From Niveispirillum sp048066115 (lineage in GTDB: Bacteria > Pseudomonadota > Alphaproteobacteria > Azospirillales > Azospirillaceae), in contig NZ_JBLTYX010000024.1 of the NCBI RefSeq assembly GCF_048066115.1, positions 8,688-72,687 of the forward strand: a stretch of 64,000 nt of DNA. The letters run 5' to 3'. Positions 1 through 8,767 of this stretch are shown one piece after another (the first letter of the stretch is position 1; every line of letters begins with the position of its first letter). The translations under genes and the position numbers were made by a program. The notes below the pieces were generated by a model, which was not told the DNA's origin, searched no databases, and saw nothing but the letters and a program-made list of their open reading frames with translations.

Positions 1-403
1 CGACGACGGCACCGGCGGACCCGGTGAACCCGCTGATCCAGGCCAGGCGGCTGCCGCGCAGGGGAACATATTCGCCCTGATATTCATCGGCGCGCGGCAC
101 CACGAACCCGTCAAGGCCCCGGCACTTCAATTCGGCGCGCAAGTTCGCCAGCCGGGCGGCGTGGTCGCCCCTGGCCGGATCGGCGGGGCGGCCGATGGTT
201 GCGCGCAGGGCCGTCAACTGTTCCGACGTCGCATCCGACCGGCGGGCCGAAACAAGGTCCAGCCAGGCGTCGGGCAGTTCCCCATCGGGTGCGGCATTGA
301 CGCCGGCGATCAGGTCACGGATGGCGACGACGGACCGGTCGATCCCGTCGGCGTGCAGCAGATCGGCCAGGGTGGCGTCACCCTGGTAAGAAAGGATGGT
401 CAA
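1..403 (-). CDS. M24 family Xaa-Pro aminopeptidase, N-terminal part (runs off left edge)
   Basis: The first ~134 residues of an aminopeptidase P-type protein are present; the catalytic pita-bread domain lies beyond the window edge. The visible part matches the creatinase/prolidase N-terminal domain, including the segment VPRADEYQGEYVPLRGSRLA followed by WISGFTGSAGAVV, which is characteristic of bacterial Xaa-Pro aminopeptidases. The most likely start is TTG at 403, overlapping the TGA of the upstream cupin gene by four bases; no in-frame ATG lies nearby. It is therefore the last visible gene of the leftward hyuA-hyuB-receptor-cupin operon. Known family role: removal of N-terminal residues preceding proline in the cytoplasm, or related amidohydrolysis such as creatine cleavage. 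Inference: it processes an imported peptide-like or cyclic amide substrate. Family assignment is firm, substrate unknown. Confidence 0.8.
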   Translation of the reverse strand, partial: MTILSYQGDATLADLLHADGIDRSVVAIRDLIAGVNAAPDGELPDAWLDLVSARRSDATSEQLTALRATIGRPADPARGDHAARLANLRAELKCRGLDGFVVPRADEYQGEYVPLRGSRLAWISGFTGSAGAVV

Positions 404-729
404 TTGGCGGTCTCTTCCGTCGTGATGAAACACCAGACCAGATGGGTATCGTCCAGAACCTGACTGGCCTGGCTCTGACCGGCCGGGATGGAGACGACGT
501 CGCCAGCGCGCAGCACACAGGTCCGGCCACCCGACCGTGTTTCCAGCATGCCGTCCAGGATGATCGTCACCTCATGCCGTGGATGGGCGCTTTCCCCCAG
601 GGCTGGCATGCGGGTGCCCTTGGGCAGGAATCCGCTGCCCAGTTCGAAGGTCACGCCGTTCGGCCCTTCGAGTTTCACGATGCTCTTCAACGGCCCGTCA
701 TCGGGGTAATGGAACTTGAAAACATCCAT
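400..729 (-). CDS. Small single-domain cupin protein
   Basis: A 109-residue single cupin domain protein. The motif region PRHEVTIILDGMLETRSGG resembles cupin motif 1, and the GDVVSIPAGQSQASQVLDDTHLVW stretch resembles motif 2. Small stand-alone cupins of this size act as metal-dependent isomerases, dioxygenases or ligand sensors; the sequence does not say which. It lies 65 bp after the TonB receptor gene and overlaps the M24 peptidase start by four bases, so it is translated as part of the hydantoinase-type operon. The start ATG at 729 fits the family length. It has no signal peptide, so it is cytoplasmic. Assignment as a cupin is good, function is unassigned. Confidence 0.75.
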   Translation of the reverse strand: MDVFKFHYPDDGPLKSIVKLEGPNGVTFELGSGFLPKGTRMPALGESAHPRHEVTIILDGMLETRSGGRTCVLRAGDVVSIPAGQSQASQVLDDTHLVWCFITTEETAN

Positions 730-794
730 GGTGCATTCCCTGCCGGCGCCGGGCCCACCCTTGCGCGAAGGGCGGGACCCGATCCGCCCTGTCG

Positions 795-3077
795 TTAGAA
801 TTCCACGCGCAAATCCATGCCAAAGGTGCGCGGCCGGCCCTGGAAGGCGTAGTCGGGGACCACGACCTCCTCGTAATATTTCTTGTTGGCGAGGTTCCGG
901 CCCCAGAAGGTGAGCGTCCAGACATCGTCCAGCGTCAGCGAGGTCCGCAGGTTCAGCAGGTCGAGCGGATCGCGCACGGGGATGCCGACGGGATCGCCGC
1001 CCTCATGCATATATTTGCGTCCGCGATGTTCCCATTCCAGCCGCGTCGCCAGTTCCACCCGGTCGGTCAGCGGTACATGGTGCTGCAGGGCCAACTGGTA
1101 GGAAACCTTGATGTTCATGGGCACCTGGTTGCCCTCCGCCACCGGATTGGCGTCGAAGCGCTTGATCTTCGCATCGGTGAAGCCGACCCCGCCCATCAGG
1201 TTCAGCCCCTTCATCAGCCGCGTGGCCAGTTCCAGTTCCGCGCCCTTGATCTCCACCCGGTTGATGGGGGTGACGATCTGCGCATTGACCGCCCCGCTGA
1301 AATTGAAGGCCTGAAGGTCGTCGACATCGGTGTAGAACAGCGAGGCATTGACATGGGCCTTGCCGTCGAACAGCCGTCCCTTGAACCCCGTCTCATAGGA
1401 AACGGACGTCTCCTTGCCATAGACGGACTGGGCGATGGGTTCACCCGTGAAGGGAGACACCTCCGTCCCCGGCGCATTGAAGCCGCCGCTGCGGAAGCCG
1501 TGGGAATAACTGCCATAGAAGGTGTAATCGGCACTGGGCCGCCAGGTCAGCGACAGTTTCGGCTGCCAGCTATCAAAATCAGCTTTGCGGCTGGCCGCGG
1601 CCAGGATCGGGAAACCATAGCCGTCAACACGGTAGGGGTTGGGGCGCGGGTCGGACTGGTGGCGTTCGTCCAGGTCATACCGCAGGGCGGCCGACAGCTC
1701 CACCTGCTCCGTGACGTCGTAGTTCAACTGCCCGAACGCCGCATAGGCCTTGTCGCGGTTGTTCTCCGCGAAATAGGTGCGGGTCTGGTTCGGCGTGGCC
1801 GGGTCGAAATCCAGGCGCGGGATGATACCGATGCCCCGGTCCTCCTGCGTCGCGGTGATCAGGTCGCGATGGCGGCTCAGGAAATAGGCACCGACGATAT
1901 ATTTGAAATCGCCGCTCTGGTCGCTGGTGAAGCGGACTTCCTGGCTGAAATTGCGGATATCGTAATCCTGATAGGTGGTGTTGAAGGCCGCCAGTGGCGC
2001 GCCTGCGAAATGAAGCTGCGGGGCGGCACAATCGAACGGCCGGTCCATGCTGCTGCCGGGGCCGCCGGTGCGAATATCGATGCAATAGGTGTTGGGCGCG
2101 TAATCATAGCCGTCGAAGGTGACCAGATGGTCGACCTTGCTCAGCGAACTGATGGCGGTGAAGGTACCGTATGCCGCCTCATAATCGATCTTCAGCGCCG
2201 CGTCGGAGAGTTTGCGATCAGTCCAGCCCGCATTGTTGGAAATGGGGGCCAGGACATGGTTGGCGATATAGTCGGCGTTCAACACCGTACGGTCCACGTC
2301 GCGGCGCGTCGTCGGGCGCACGAAATAGGACGAACCAGCCTGCGTATCGGCATAAAAGCCGCGCAGATCCACGGTTAGCGCTTCCGACGCCTTGTAGATC
2401 AGGCGGCCGCTGACCGTCTGCTCGTCCTGGTCATCGACATATTTGTCGAGGAAGCTGTTTTTGATCAGCCCCCGCGACCAGGTGCCGGAGGCCGCGATCT
2501 TGGCCAGCAGCACATCCTCGATCAGCGCACCGCCGACCGCGGCGGAAACCTTGCCCGTATTGCCGTTGGCGATGCCGACCTGGGCATGGCCCTTCAACTC
2601 ATCCCCCGGCAGGCGGGTCGTGATGTTGATGGCGCCGGCGATGGCATTACGGCCATAAAGCGCACCCTGCGGGCCTTTCAGCACCTCGATCTGCGTGATG
2701 TCCAGCAATTCCTGATTGAACTGCAAGGGGCTGGATTGCAGCACGCCATCGACCACGATGGCCATCGGCGCCTCGCCATTGCGCAACTGCCCGATGCCGC
2801 GCACGGAGATGGAGGTGGTGCCGACATCCTGTGACTGCGTGATCGACACGTTCGGCGTGAGTGCGATGAAATCCGCCGGTCGGGTGATCCCGGCCTCCTG
2901 GATCTGCTGATCGGTGAACACGGTCACCGCGACGGGAACATCCTGGAGCCGCTCGGAGATTTTCCGGGCCGTCACCACGATCTCCTCAAGGGCGAGATCC
3001 TGGGCCACGGCCGGCATCGTCAACGCCATACCCGAGACAAGCGCCAGGGCCGACACGGCCGGCGAAAGGACGCGCAT
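795..3077 (-). CDS. TonB-dependent outer-membrane receptor of the hydantoinase operon
   Basis: A 760-residue TonB-dependent receptor. The start chosen is the ATG at 3077 because GGAGG lies six bases upstream and the first 26 residues form a clean signal peptide (MRVLSPAVSALALVSGMALT then MPAVAQ). A longer frame reaching 3146 would disrupt it. The mature N-terminus shows LEEIVVTARK, the usual TonB box/plug entry in these bacteria. The plug follows (GIGQLRNGEAPMAIVVDG, VLKGPQGALYGRNAIAGAIN), then a long barrel ending in F, typical of outer-membrane proteins. Position downstream of hyuA-hyuB suggests uptake of the substrate hydrolysed by those enzymes. It has its own upstream region (3078-3321) holding a palindrome shared with the hyuA promoter, so it can probably be transcribed separately under the same regulator. 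Confidence 0.9.
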   Translation of the reverse strand: MRVLSPAVSALALVSGMALTMPAVAQDLALEEIVVTARKISERLQDVPVAVTVFTDQQIQEAGITRPADFIALTPNVSITQSQDVGTTSISVRGIGQLRNGEAPMAIVVDGVLQSSPLQFNQELLDITQIEVLKGPQGALYGRNAIAGAINITTRLPGDELKGHAQVGIANGNTGKVSAAVGGALIEDVLLAKIAASGTWSRGLIKNSFLDKYVDDQDEQTVSGRLIYKASEALTVDLRGFYADTQAGSSYFVRPTTRRDVDRTVLNADYIANHVLAPISNNAGWTDRKLSDAALKIDYEAAYGTFTAISSLSKVDHLVTFDGYDYAPNTYCIDIRTGGPGSSMDRPFDCAAPQLHFAGAPLAAFNTTYQDYDIRNFSQEVRFTSDQSGDFKYIVGAYFLSRHRDLITATQEDRGIGIIPRLDFDPATPNQTRTYFAENNRDKAYAAFGQLNYDVTEQVELSAALRYDLDERHQSDPRPNPYRVDGYGFPILAAASRKADFDSWQPKLSLTWRPSADYTFYGSYSHGFRSGGFNAPGTEVSPFTGEPIAQSVYGKETSVSYETGFKGRLFDGKAHVNASLFYTDVDDLQAFNFSGAVNAQIVTPINRVEIKGAELELATRLMKGLNLMGGVGFTDAKIKRFDANPVAEGNQVPMNIKVSYQLALQHHVPLTDRVELATRLEWEHRGRKYMHEGGDPVGIPVRDPLDLLNLRTSLTLDDVWTLTFWGRNLANKKYYEEVVVPDYAFQGRPRTFGMDLRVEF

Positions 3078-3147
3078 TGAAGCCTCCATATGGGATTTGA
3101 TTTTTTCTGATTGTGGGATGGCTCTCCCTCCCCACAAAAGTCCCATA

Positions 3148-3164
3148 CATCAAAATTTTTGACA
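3148..3164. promoter_or_regulatory. Candidate operator upstream of the TonB receptor gene
   Basis: CATCAAAATTTTTGACA contains the 13-bp palindrome TCAAAATTTTTGA. The reverse complement of 7151-7167 is the same 17 bases except for the central A/T. The site lies about 70 bp upstream of the receptor start, followed by an A-rich stretch (3168-3174). I infer that the XRE-cupin regulator encoded at 7263 binds both copies; binding itself is not shown by sequence. Confidence 0.6.
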
Positions 3165-3321
3165 ACAGAAAAAATTCGATCCGTCGCGCTTAATTTGCAC
3201 CCGGCAAAGCGGCCGCCGGAGCCTGGAAAGCACGGGGGTCGGCAACGGCAAAGGGCCGGCACCCGCATGGCCTGTCCCGCCATACAGATGCCGGCCTTTG
3301 AACCCGCAGAGACCTGCGCGA

Positions 3322-5025
3322 TCAGACCTGACCATTACCGGGGCGGTAATGCCGGCGATACTGTTCGGGCGTGATATAGCCGTCGCGCAGATCCTGTTGC
3401 AGCAATGCCTCGTCCCGTTCCGCCGCCGGGCCCCAGCCGCCACCCGTCGCCGTCACCATGCGCACGACATCGCCCTTCTCCAGGCGCAACTGCGTGGCCT
3501 TCCCATAGGTTTCCGGCGTGCCATCCGAGCGCCCGCCGTGCAGCAAGCGGATATAGTTTCGCGATCCCGCCCGCCCGCCGGCGGCCCCCCAGGGGGGGAA
3601 GCGGTTGCGGCCGAAACTGCCGGTGAATTCGGCGCTGTCGCCCTCGATGCGGACATCGAAGACCACGCCCTTGCCGCCACGATGACGGCCTTCGCCGCCC
3701 TCCTCATCATGCAGGGCATATTGCTCAACATGCACACCGTAACGGGCCTCGATGATCTCCACCGGGATATTGTAGGTCTCGCCGTCAGCGACAGAGAACT
3801 GGCCGTTCTGCCCGTCACGGTCCTGCAGGGCGCCCCAGCCGCCGACCAGCGGCGTCACCAGGATGGTGGGATCGCCGGTGACGGGGTGGGTGCCCGAAAG
3901 GATGATGGCGCAGACCGACAGAAGATGCCCGGCCGGCAGCCGGTCCGGCACATGTTCGGCCAGGGCCTTCCAGATCAGATCCTCCGCATAGAGCATCGTC
4001 TCCCAATAGGTGGAGACCGGCGCGGGCCGCCTGGCGGTGAAGATCGTCTCGTCCGGGCAGACCACGTTCAGCGCGCGAAAACAGCCGCCATTGGCGGGGA
4101 TCTGGGGATTGGTCAGCGCCTTGAAGATGGTGCGCACGGCGGAAACCAGACCGGTACGGGAATTGTTGATGGGGCCGAAGGCCTGCGGCGCGCTGCCGCT
4201 GAAATCCGCCGTGAAACTGTCATCGGTGATGGTCAGCTTCACACAGACGCGCAGCGGCTCCGTCCGGATGCCGTCATCGTCGATCCAGTCCTCGGCAAAG
4301 AACTCGCCCTTGGGCAGGCGGCCGAACTCGGCCAGGGTCATCCGCTCGCCATAATCCAGCAGTTCGCGCATCGCCTGCTGTACCTGTACCCGGCCATATT
4401 TGGCGCACAGCGCCAGCAGCCGCTGTTCCCCGACATTGTTGGCGGCGACACCGGCCCAGAAATCGCCCATCGAATCCTCGGGCAGCCGGATATTGGCGCG
4501 CAGAATGTCCAGCACGGCCTGGTTCGGCTGTCCGCCGGCGATGACCTTCACCGTGGGCAGCTGCAGCCCCTCCTGATAGATCTCGCGGGCGTCGGTGGTG
4601 AAGCTGCCGGGGGCCTTGCCACCAACATCGACCCAGTGCGCCTTGTTGACCGTGAAGGCGATTAGCTCGCCATCGGCGAAGACCGGCTTGGCCAGGGCCA
4701 CGTCGGACAGGTGGGTGCCGCCCCCCTCGTACGGGTCGTTGCTGAGGAAGACATCGCCGGGCCGGATGCCGTCCGGGCCAGGGAATTTCTTCAGGATGTC
4801 GCGGACCAGACTGTCGATCATGCCCAGAAATACGGTGGTGCCGTTGCCCTGGGCGATCAGGTCGCCATGGCGATCGGTGATGCCCACCGAATAATCCAGC
4901 GCCTCATAGATGATCGGGCTCATGCTGACGCGCTGCAGCACATTGAACATCTCGTCGCCGATGGCCGTCAGCGCGTTCTTGATGATTTCGAGCGTGTAGG
5001 GGTCCAGGCGTTCTTGCGTCGTCAT
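3322..5025 (-). CDS. hyuB: Hydantoinase B/oxoprolinase-type subunit
   Basis: A 567-residue HyuB family protein (N-methylhydantoinase B, C-terminal half of 5-oxoprolinase, acetone carboxylase alpha family). Recognisable segments are DPYTLEIIKNALTAIGDEMF at the start, GDVFLSNDPYEGGGTHLSDV, and the glycine-rich C-terminal part (GGWGALQDRDGQNGQF, FPPWGAAGGRAGS). HyuB works with HyuA in ATP-dependent opening of hydantoin, oxoproline or similar cyclic amides in the cytoplasm. It starts 10 bp after hyuA, indicating translational coupling. Length is normal for the family. The exact ring substrate cannot be read from sequence. The 244 bp after it contain the receptor promoter region. Confidence 0.88.
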   Translation of the reverse strand: MTTQERLDPYTLEIIKNALTAIGDEMFNVLQRVSMSPIIYEALDYSVGITDRHGDLIAQGNGTTVFLGMIDSLVRDILKKFPGPDGIRPGDVFLSNDPYEGGGTHLSDVALAKPVFADGELIAFTVNKAHWVDVGGKAPGSFTTDAREIYQEGLQLPTVKVIAGGQPNQAVLDILRANIRLPEDSMGDFWAGVAANNVGEQRLLALCAKYGRVQVQQAMRELLDYGERMTLAEFGRLPKGEFFAEDWIDDDGIRTEPLRVCVKLTITDDSFTADFSGSAPQAFGPINNSRTGLVSAVRTIFKALTNPQIPANGGCFRALNVVCPDETIFTARRPAPVSTYWETMLYAEDLIWKALAEHVPDRLPAGHLLSVCAIILSGTHPVTGDPTILVTPLVGGWGALQDRDGQNGQFSVADGETYNIPVEIIEARYGVHVEQYALHDEEGGEGRHRGGKGVVFDVRIEGDSAEFTGSFGRNRFPPWGAAGGRAGSRNYIRLLHGGRSDGTPETYGKATQLRLEKGDVVRMVTATGGGWGPAAERDEALLQQDLRDGYITPEQYRRHYRPGNGQV

Positions 5026-5035
5026 CTGTTCGTCC

Positions 5036-7072
5036 TCACAGCTCGATATGGATATTGCCGAAATCGTCCATCCGGACCTGCCTGCCGGGCGTGACGACCA
5101 GGGACGTGCTCTTGTCCTCCACGATGGCCGGGCCGGTGAAGCTCATGCCCGGTTCCAGCAGCGACCAGTCATAGACATCGGCCCGGTGAATGCCCGCCGC
5201 GTCGAAATCCACCTCGCGCGGGGCCTTGCGCGCCGCCGCGAGATCACGCCCGGTCCGGGCCAGACGCGGCAGGGGCTGCTTGTCGATCTCCGAGATGGCG
5301 ACGACATGGTAATTGACGATCTCGACATCATTGGGCAGGCGGAAGGAATATTCCTGCGCGTGCGCCTTGTGGAAACCCTCGATCAGCGCGGCCAGATCGG
5401 CGGGGCTGGTCAGGTTTCCGGTCACTTTCACCTTCACCGTATGTTCCTGGCCGCGATAGCGCAGGTCGGCATAACGCTCCATGCGCAGCGTGTCGGCGTG
5501 CATGCCCTCGTCGCGGGCGCGCTCCAGCCCTTCGGCCTCCAGTTCCGCGAAGGCCTGCTGGATGACTTCAGGCGCCGTCTGGGACAGGTTGGCGGGCCTT
5601 GTCTGCAGGAAGTCGCGGCGCAGGTCGGTCATCAGCATGCCCCAGGCGGAGAAGACCGACGAATGGACGGGGATGATGACCTTCTTCGCCATCAGTTCCT
5701 CGCCCAGCGCCACCGCATGCATGGCCCCGCCGCCACCAAAGGCGATCAGGGCGAAATCGCGCGGGTCGTGGCCCTTGCTGAGCGACACCAGCTTCAGCGC
5801 GTTCAGCATGTTGGCATTGGCGATGCGCACGATACCGCGCGCGACGTCGCGGACCGTCCCGCCCAGCCGCGCCACCAGCTTTTCAAACGCCTTGTTCACG
5901 GCCTCCATGTCCGGGCGCTTTTCCCCGCCCAGGAACAAGTCGGGGCTGATGCGGCCCAGCACCAGATTGGCATCCGTGGTGGTGACATCCGTCCCGCCAT
6001 TGCCGTAGGAGGCGGGACCGGGCGAGGCGCCGGCCGACTGCGGGCCGACATGCAGCCGACCGCCCTGATCGATCCAGGCGATGGAGCCGCCGCCATTACC
6101 GATCTCCACCAGTTCGATCACGGGGGTCCGGATGGGATGGCCGGGATTGGCCCGGTCCCATTCGATGCGGTATTCGGTGGTGATGCGGACCTTGCCCTCA
6201 TGGATCAGGGCGCATTTCGCGGTGGTGCCACCGATATCCAGCGCCACCAGATTCGGTTCGCCGATCTGGTTGCCCAGCGCCATCGCGCCCAGCATGCCGC
6301 TGGCCGGACCGGATTCCACCATGGTGATCGGGTTGCCGATGGTGCCGCGCAGGGTACCGACGCCACCGTTCGACTGCATGACATAAAGCGGGCTGCCCAG
6401 CTTCAGTTCGGCCAGCCTCTCGTCCAGTCGCTGGAGATAGGAGCGCGCGATGGGCTGGATATAGGCCGACAGCACCGTCGTGCTGGTCCGTTCATATTCC
6501 CGCCATTCGCGGCAGATGCTCTCCGACGTCACGACATCGACCTGCGGCCACAGACGCCGGATTTCATCCGCCACCCGGCGTTCATGCTCGGGGTTGAGAT
6601 AGGCGTGCAGGAAGCAGACGGCGACGGATTCCACCTCCGCCTCGCGCAGGCCCTGGACGATGCCGGCGACCTCCGACAGGTCCACCGGCACGCGCACATG
6701 GCCCTGGCTGTCCAGCCGTTCGGTCACCTCGAAGCGCAGATGCCGGGGAACGAAGCTGGAAGCCTTGCGGAAAGCCAGGTTGAACAGGTCCGGCCGGTTG
6801 CCGCGCGCGATCTCCAGCACGTCGCGGAAACCCCGGGTGGTCACCAGACCCGTCCTGACGCCCCGCCGGGACAGAAGCGCATTGATGACCACCGTCGATC
6901 CGTGCGCAAAAAAGTCGAATTCGGCCGGATCGAGGTCGGCTTTGATGATAGCGTTGATAACGCCCTTATCAAAATTCGGTGGTGTCGTATCAACCTTGAC
7001 CTGCCTGACACCGGCGTCACTGAAGACAACAAGGTCGGTGAATGTTCCACCAACATCTGTCGCTACCCGCAT
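5036..7072 (-). CDS. hyuA: Hydantoinase A/oxoprolinase-type subunit
   Basis: A 678-residue HyuA family ATPase subunit. The N-terminus RVATDVGGTFTDLVVF is the phosphate-1 region of the acetate/sugar kinase-like fold; the second nucleotide-binding element is VALDIGGTTAKCALI, and FALIAFGGGGAMHAVALGEE is typical of HyuA proteins. It phosphorylates or activates the cyclic amide that HyuB then opens. ATG at 7072 has AGGGGG six bases upstream, and the length fits the family. The promoter region is shared with the divergent XRE-cupin gene and holds one copy of the 17-bp palindrome. First gene of a leftward operon continuing through hyuB and, with or without a second promoter, the receptor, cupin and M24 peptidase. 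Confidence 0.9.
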   Translation of the reverse strand: MRVATDVGGTFTDLVVFSDAGVRQVKVDTTPPNFDKGVINAIIKADLDPAEFDFFAHGSTVVINALLSRRGVRTGLVTTRGFRDVLEIARGNRPDLFNLAFRKASSFVPRHLRFEVTERLDSQGHVRVPVDLSEVAGIVQGLREAEVESVAVCFLHAYLNPEHERRVADEIRRLWPQVDVVTSESICREWREYERTSTTVLSAYIQPIARSYLQRLDERLAELKLGSPLYVMQSNGGVGTLRGTIGNPITMVESGPASGMLGAMALGNQIGEPNLVALDIGGTTAKCALIHEGKVRITTEYRIEWDRANPGHPIRTPVIELVEIGNGGGSIAWIDQGGRLHVGPQSAGASPGPASYGNGGTDVTTTDANLVLGRISPDLFLGGEKRPDMEAVNKAFEKLVARLGGTVRDVARGIVRIANANMLNALKLVSLSKGHDPRDFALIAFGGGGAMHAVALGEELMAKKVIIPVHSSVFSAWGMLMTDLRRDFLQTRPANLSQTAPEVIQQAFAELEAEGLERARDEGMHADTLRMERYADLRYRGQEHTVKVKVTGNLTSPADLAALIEGFHKAHAQEYSFRLPNDVEIVNYHVVAISEIDKQPLPRLARTGRDLAAARKAPREVDFDAAGIHRADVYDWSLLEPGMSFTGPAIVEDKSTSLVVTPGRQVRMDDFGNIHIEL

Positions 7073-7150
7073 TTTATCCCCCTACGGAGCTCTCCCTGGC
7101 GCCGTTTCGTGAGAGCTTTCACAACCGGCGCCGCTTTGCTACAATGATGA

Positions 7151-7167
7151 TGTCAAAATTTTTGATG
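7151..7167. promoter_or_regulatory. Candidate operator between hyuA and the XRE-cupin gene
   Basis: TGTCAAAATTTTTGATG carries the palindrome TCAAAATTTTTGA, near-identical (opposite orientation, one central base different) to 3148-3164. It lies about 80 bp before hyuA and about 95 bp before the regulator gene, so one bound protein could control both directions. A further half-like element, GCAAATTTTTT, follows at 7172. Confidence 0.6.
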
Positions 7168-7262
7168 TAGTGCAAATTTTTTATAGACTGAAATCCGGGA
7201 CAAGAAGCATCGGCCTGCAGGCCGGCGCTTCGACGGACTTTCGGTGCGTGGGAGGCAAGGAC

Positions 7263-7832
7263 ATGATTTTCGAAGCTGGCCAGGGTGAACGCACATTGCC
7301 CATCGGCGCCCGCCTGAAGGCCCGGCGCAAGGAACTGGGCATGACATTGATGGATCTGGCCAAGAAGTCGGGCATGTCGGCGCCCTTCATCTCACAGGCC
7401 GAACGCAACCAGACCACGCCGTCCATCGTGTCGCTGATGAAGCTGGCCAAGGCCCTGGACGTGGAAATCCAGTATTTCGTGGAGGTGCCGCAGGCGCAGG
7501 AGGTGTTCCATTACGCCGCCCAGCCGGTGCCGATCCAGGTGGACTCACCCGTCGATTATTTCGATCTCGGCTCCGCCCTGGAAGGCCGGCAACTGGATGC
7601 CATCCTGATGCGTGTGCCGTCGGGACACCAGTTCCCTACCGACCAGCGGGAGGGGGAGGATTTCCTTTACGTCGTGCGCGGCACGCTGGTCGCGGAGGTG
7701 GGGGGCCAGTCCGCCGTGCTGGGCCCCGGCGACAGCATGCATTTCGATTCCCGCGTCCCCCACAGCGCCCGCAACGAATCCGATGAGGATGTGTTCCTGC
7801 TTTATGTCGGGACGCCGTCGATCTTCCGGTAA
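7263..7832 (+). CDS. XRE-cupin transcriptional regulator
   Basis: A 189-residue regulator with an N-terminal helix-turn-helix (about residues 16-70; RLKARRKELGMTLMDLAKKS, SAPFISQAERNQTTPSIVSL) and a C-terminal cupin domain (about 110-185; LYVVRGTLVAEVGGQ, GPGDSMHFDSRVPHSARN). This architecture senses a small ligand in the cupin barrel and usually represses a divergent catabolic operon. ATG at 7263 is preferred because GGAGG lies eight bases upstream; an upstream in-frame GTG at 7170 would place the operator inside the coding region. It is divergent from hyuA. Inference: it controls the hydantoinase operon and itself through the 17-bp palindromes at 7151 and 3148. Confidence 0.85.
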   Translation: MIFEAGQGERTLPIGARLKARRKELGMTLMDLAKKSGMSAPFISQAERNQTTPSIVSLMKLAKALDVEIQYFVEVPQAQEVFHYAAQPVPIQVDSPVDYFDLGSALEGRQLDAILMRVPSGHQFPTDQREGEDFLYVVRGTLVAEVGGQSAVLGPGDSMHFDSRVPHSARNESDEDVFLLYVGTPSIFR

Positions 7833-7929
7833 GCGGATCAAATCTGCTTCCCGATCGCCTCCAGACCCCAAAGCGAACATCGAATTCTTAATCTGCCTTT
7901 TGGGACGCCCCCGCGACACAGGCCCTGAT

Positions 7930-8767
7930 AGAGGAGATGACGGACCTCACGATCTCACGCATCATAGGGGACTGATCGATGAAGGCCTAGGTGGCACCGG
8001 CGGCAAGGTGCAGTCGGGGCGGCGGGGCTATCCCAGCGCTTAGCTAGAGCTTGCGCCGGAATTCGCCTACTCCTTCTGCATGTCGATTATGACTGACGCC
8101 ATGGCTGTCACTCTGGTGGATTTCACCGGCATCATCCGGGTGAATGCCGTCGGGGTTTTCTGTCACTGTCCGTCAAGCGCGCCTCCGCCGGTGGCGGCGT
8201 TCCTGGTTCCTTCGTGGGCGAGGGGGTTGGCTTCAACACATCGCACAGCCTGGAGGAATGGTCGAATATTGATGTTATCGGCCTGTTCCAGGAAAGGTTC
8301 AGCCTGCCCATATTCACCGACAATGATGGCAATGTCGCGGTCCTGGGTGAAAGCCTGGTCGGCATCGGCCGTTGGGCCCACAGCTTCGCCTATCTCTATA
8401 TCGCGTCCGGCGTCGGCGTAGTGCTGGATGGGGAGGTCTGGCGCGGCCGGCATGGCAATGCGGGGGGATTCGCGGGTGATCTGCCGGCCAATATTTACCC
8501 CACCCCAATCTGGAGCTGCTGCGCCAGCTTGTAGCACGCCACGGGCAGAGCTTCGATACGGTGGATCAGTTGATCGACGGGTTCGATCCGGCATGGCCCG
8601 CCATTGATGACTGGGTCGCCCGTGTCCGCGACAGCCCGTCGATCATTGCCTCCAACGTCACCGCCATCCTGAACCTCGACGCTGTTGTCCTGGCGGGAGG
8701 ATACCGCGGCACCATGCAGGACACCGTTATCAGCTCAATAAAGCGGTCCGCCGGGCGACATCGATGA
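7930..8767 (+). pseudogene. Decayed ROK-family regulator/sugar kinase
   Basis: Pieces of one ROK protein occur in order in different frames. They are DLTISRII then LIDEGL and GRRGYPS (winged-helix part, 7937-8040), AMAVTLVDFTGIIR (about 8098-8140), SLPIFTDNDGNVAVLGESLV then FAYLYIASGVGVVLDGE and WRGRHGNAGGFAGD (8214-8490), and DAVVLAGGYRG (about 8680-8710). Stops and frame changes separate them, and the C-terminus is missing where the LysR gene converges. Intact relatives are about 380-400 residues, either glucokinases or NagC/XylR-type repressors. It cannot make a functional protein as written. The number of lesions argues for real decay rather than a single sequencing error. Confidence 0.75.

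Noticed and set aside
5048..7147. 699-codon rightward open frame opposite hyuA
   Set aside because: Antisense shadow of a GC-rich gene; its translation has no recognisable domain while the hyuA frame does. The same applies to frames opposite hyuB (3298-4665), trbE (33613-35556) and the ParB-like gene (59425-61125).
7170..7262. Upstream GTG start for the XRE-cupin regulator
   Set aside because: Adds unrelated residues and places the operator region within the gene; GGAGG supports the ATG at 7263.
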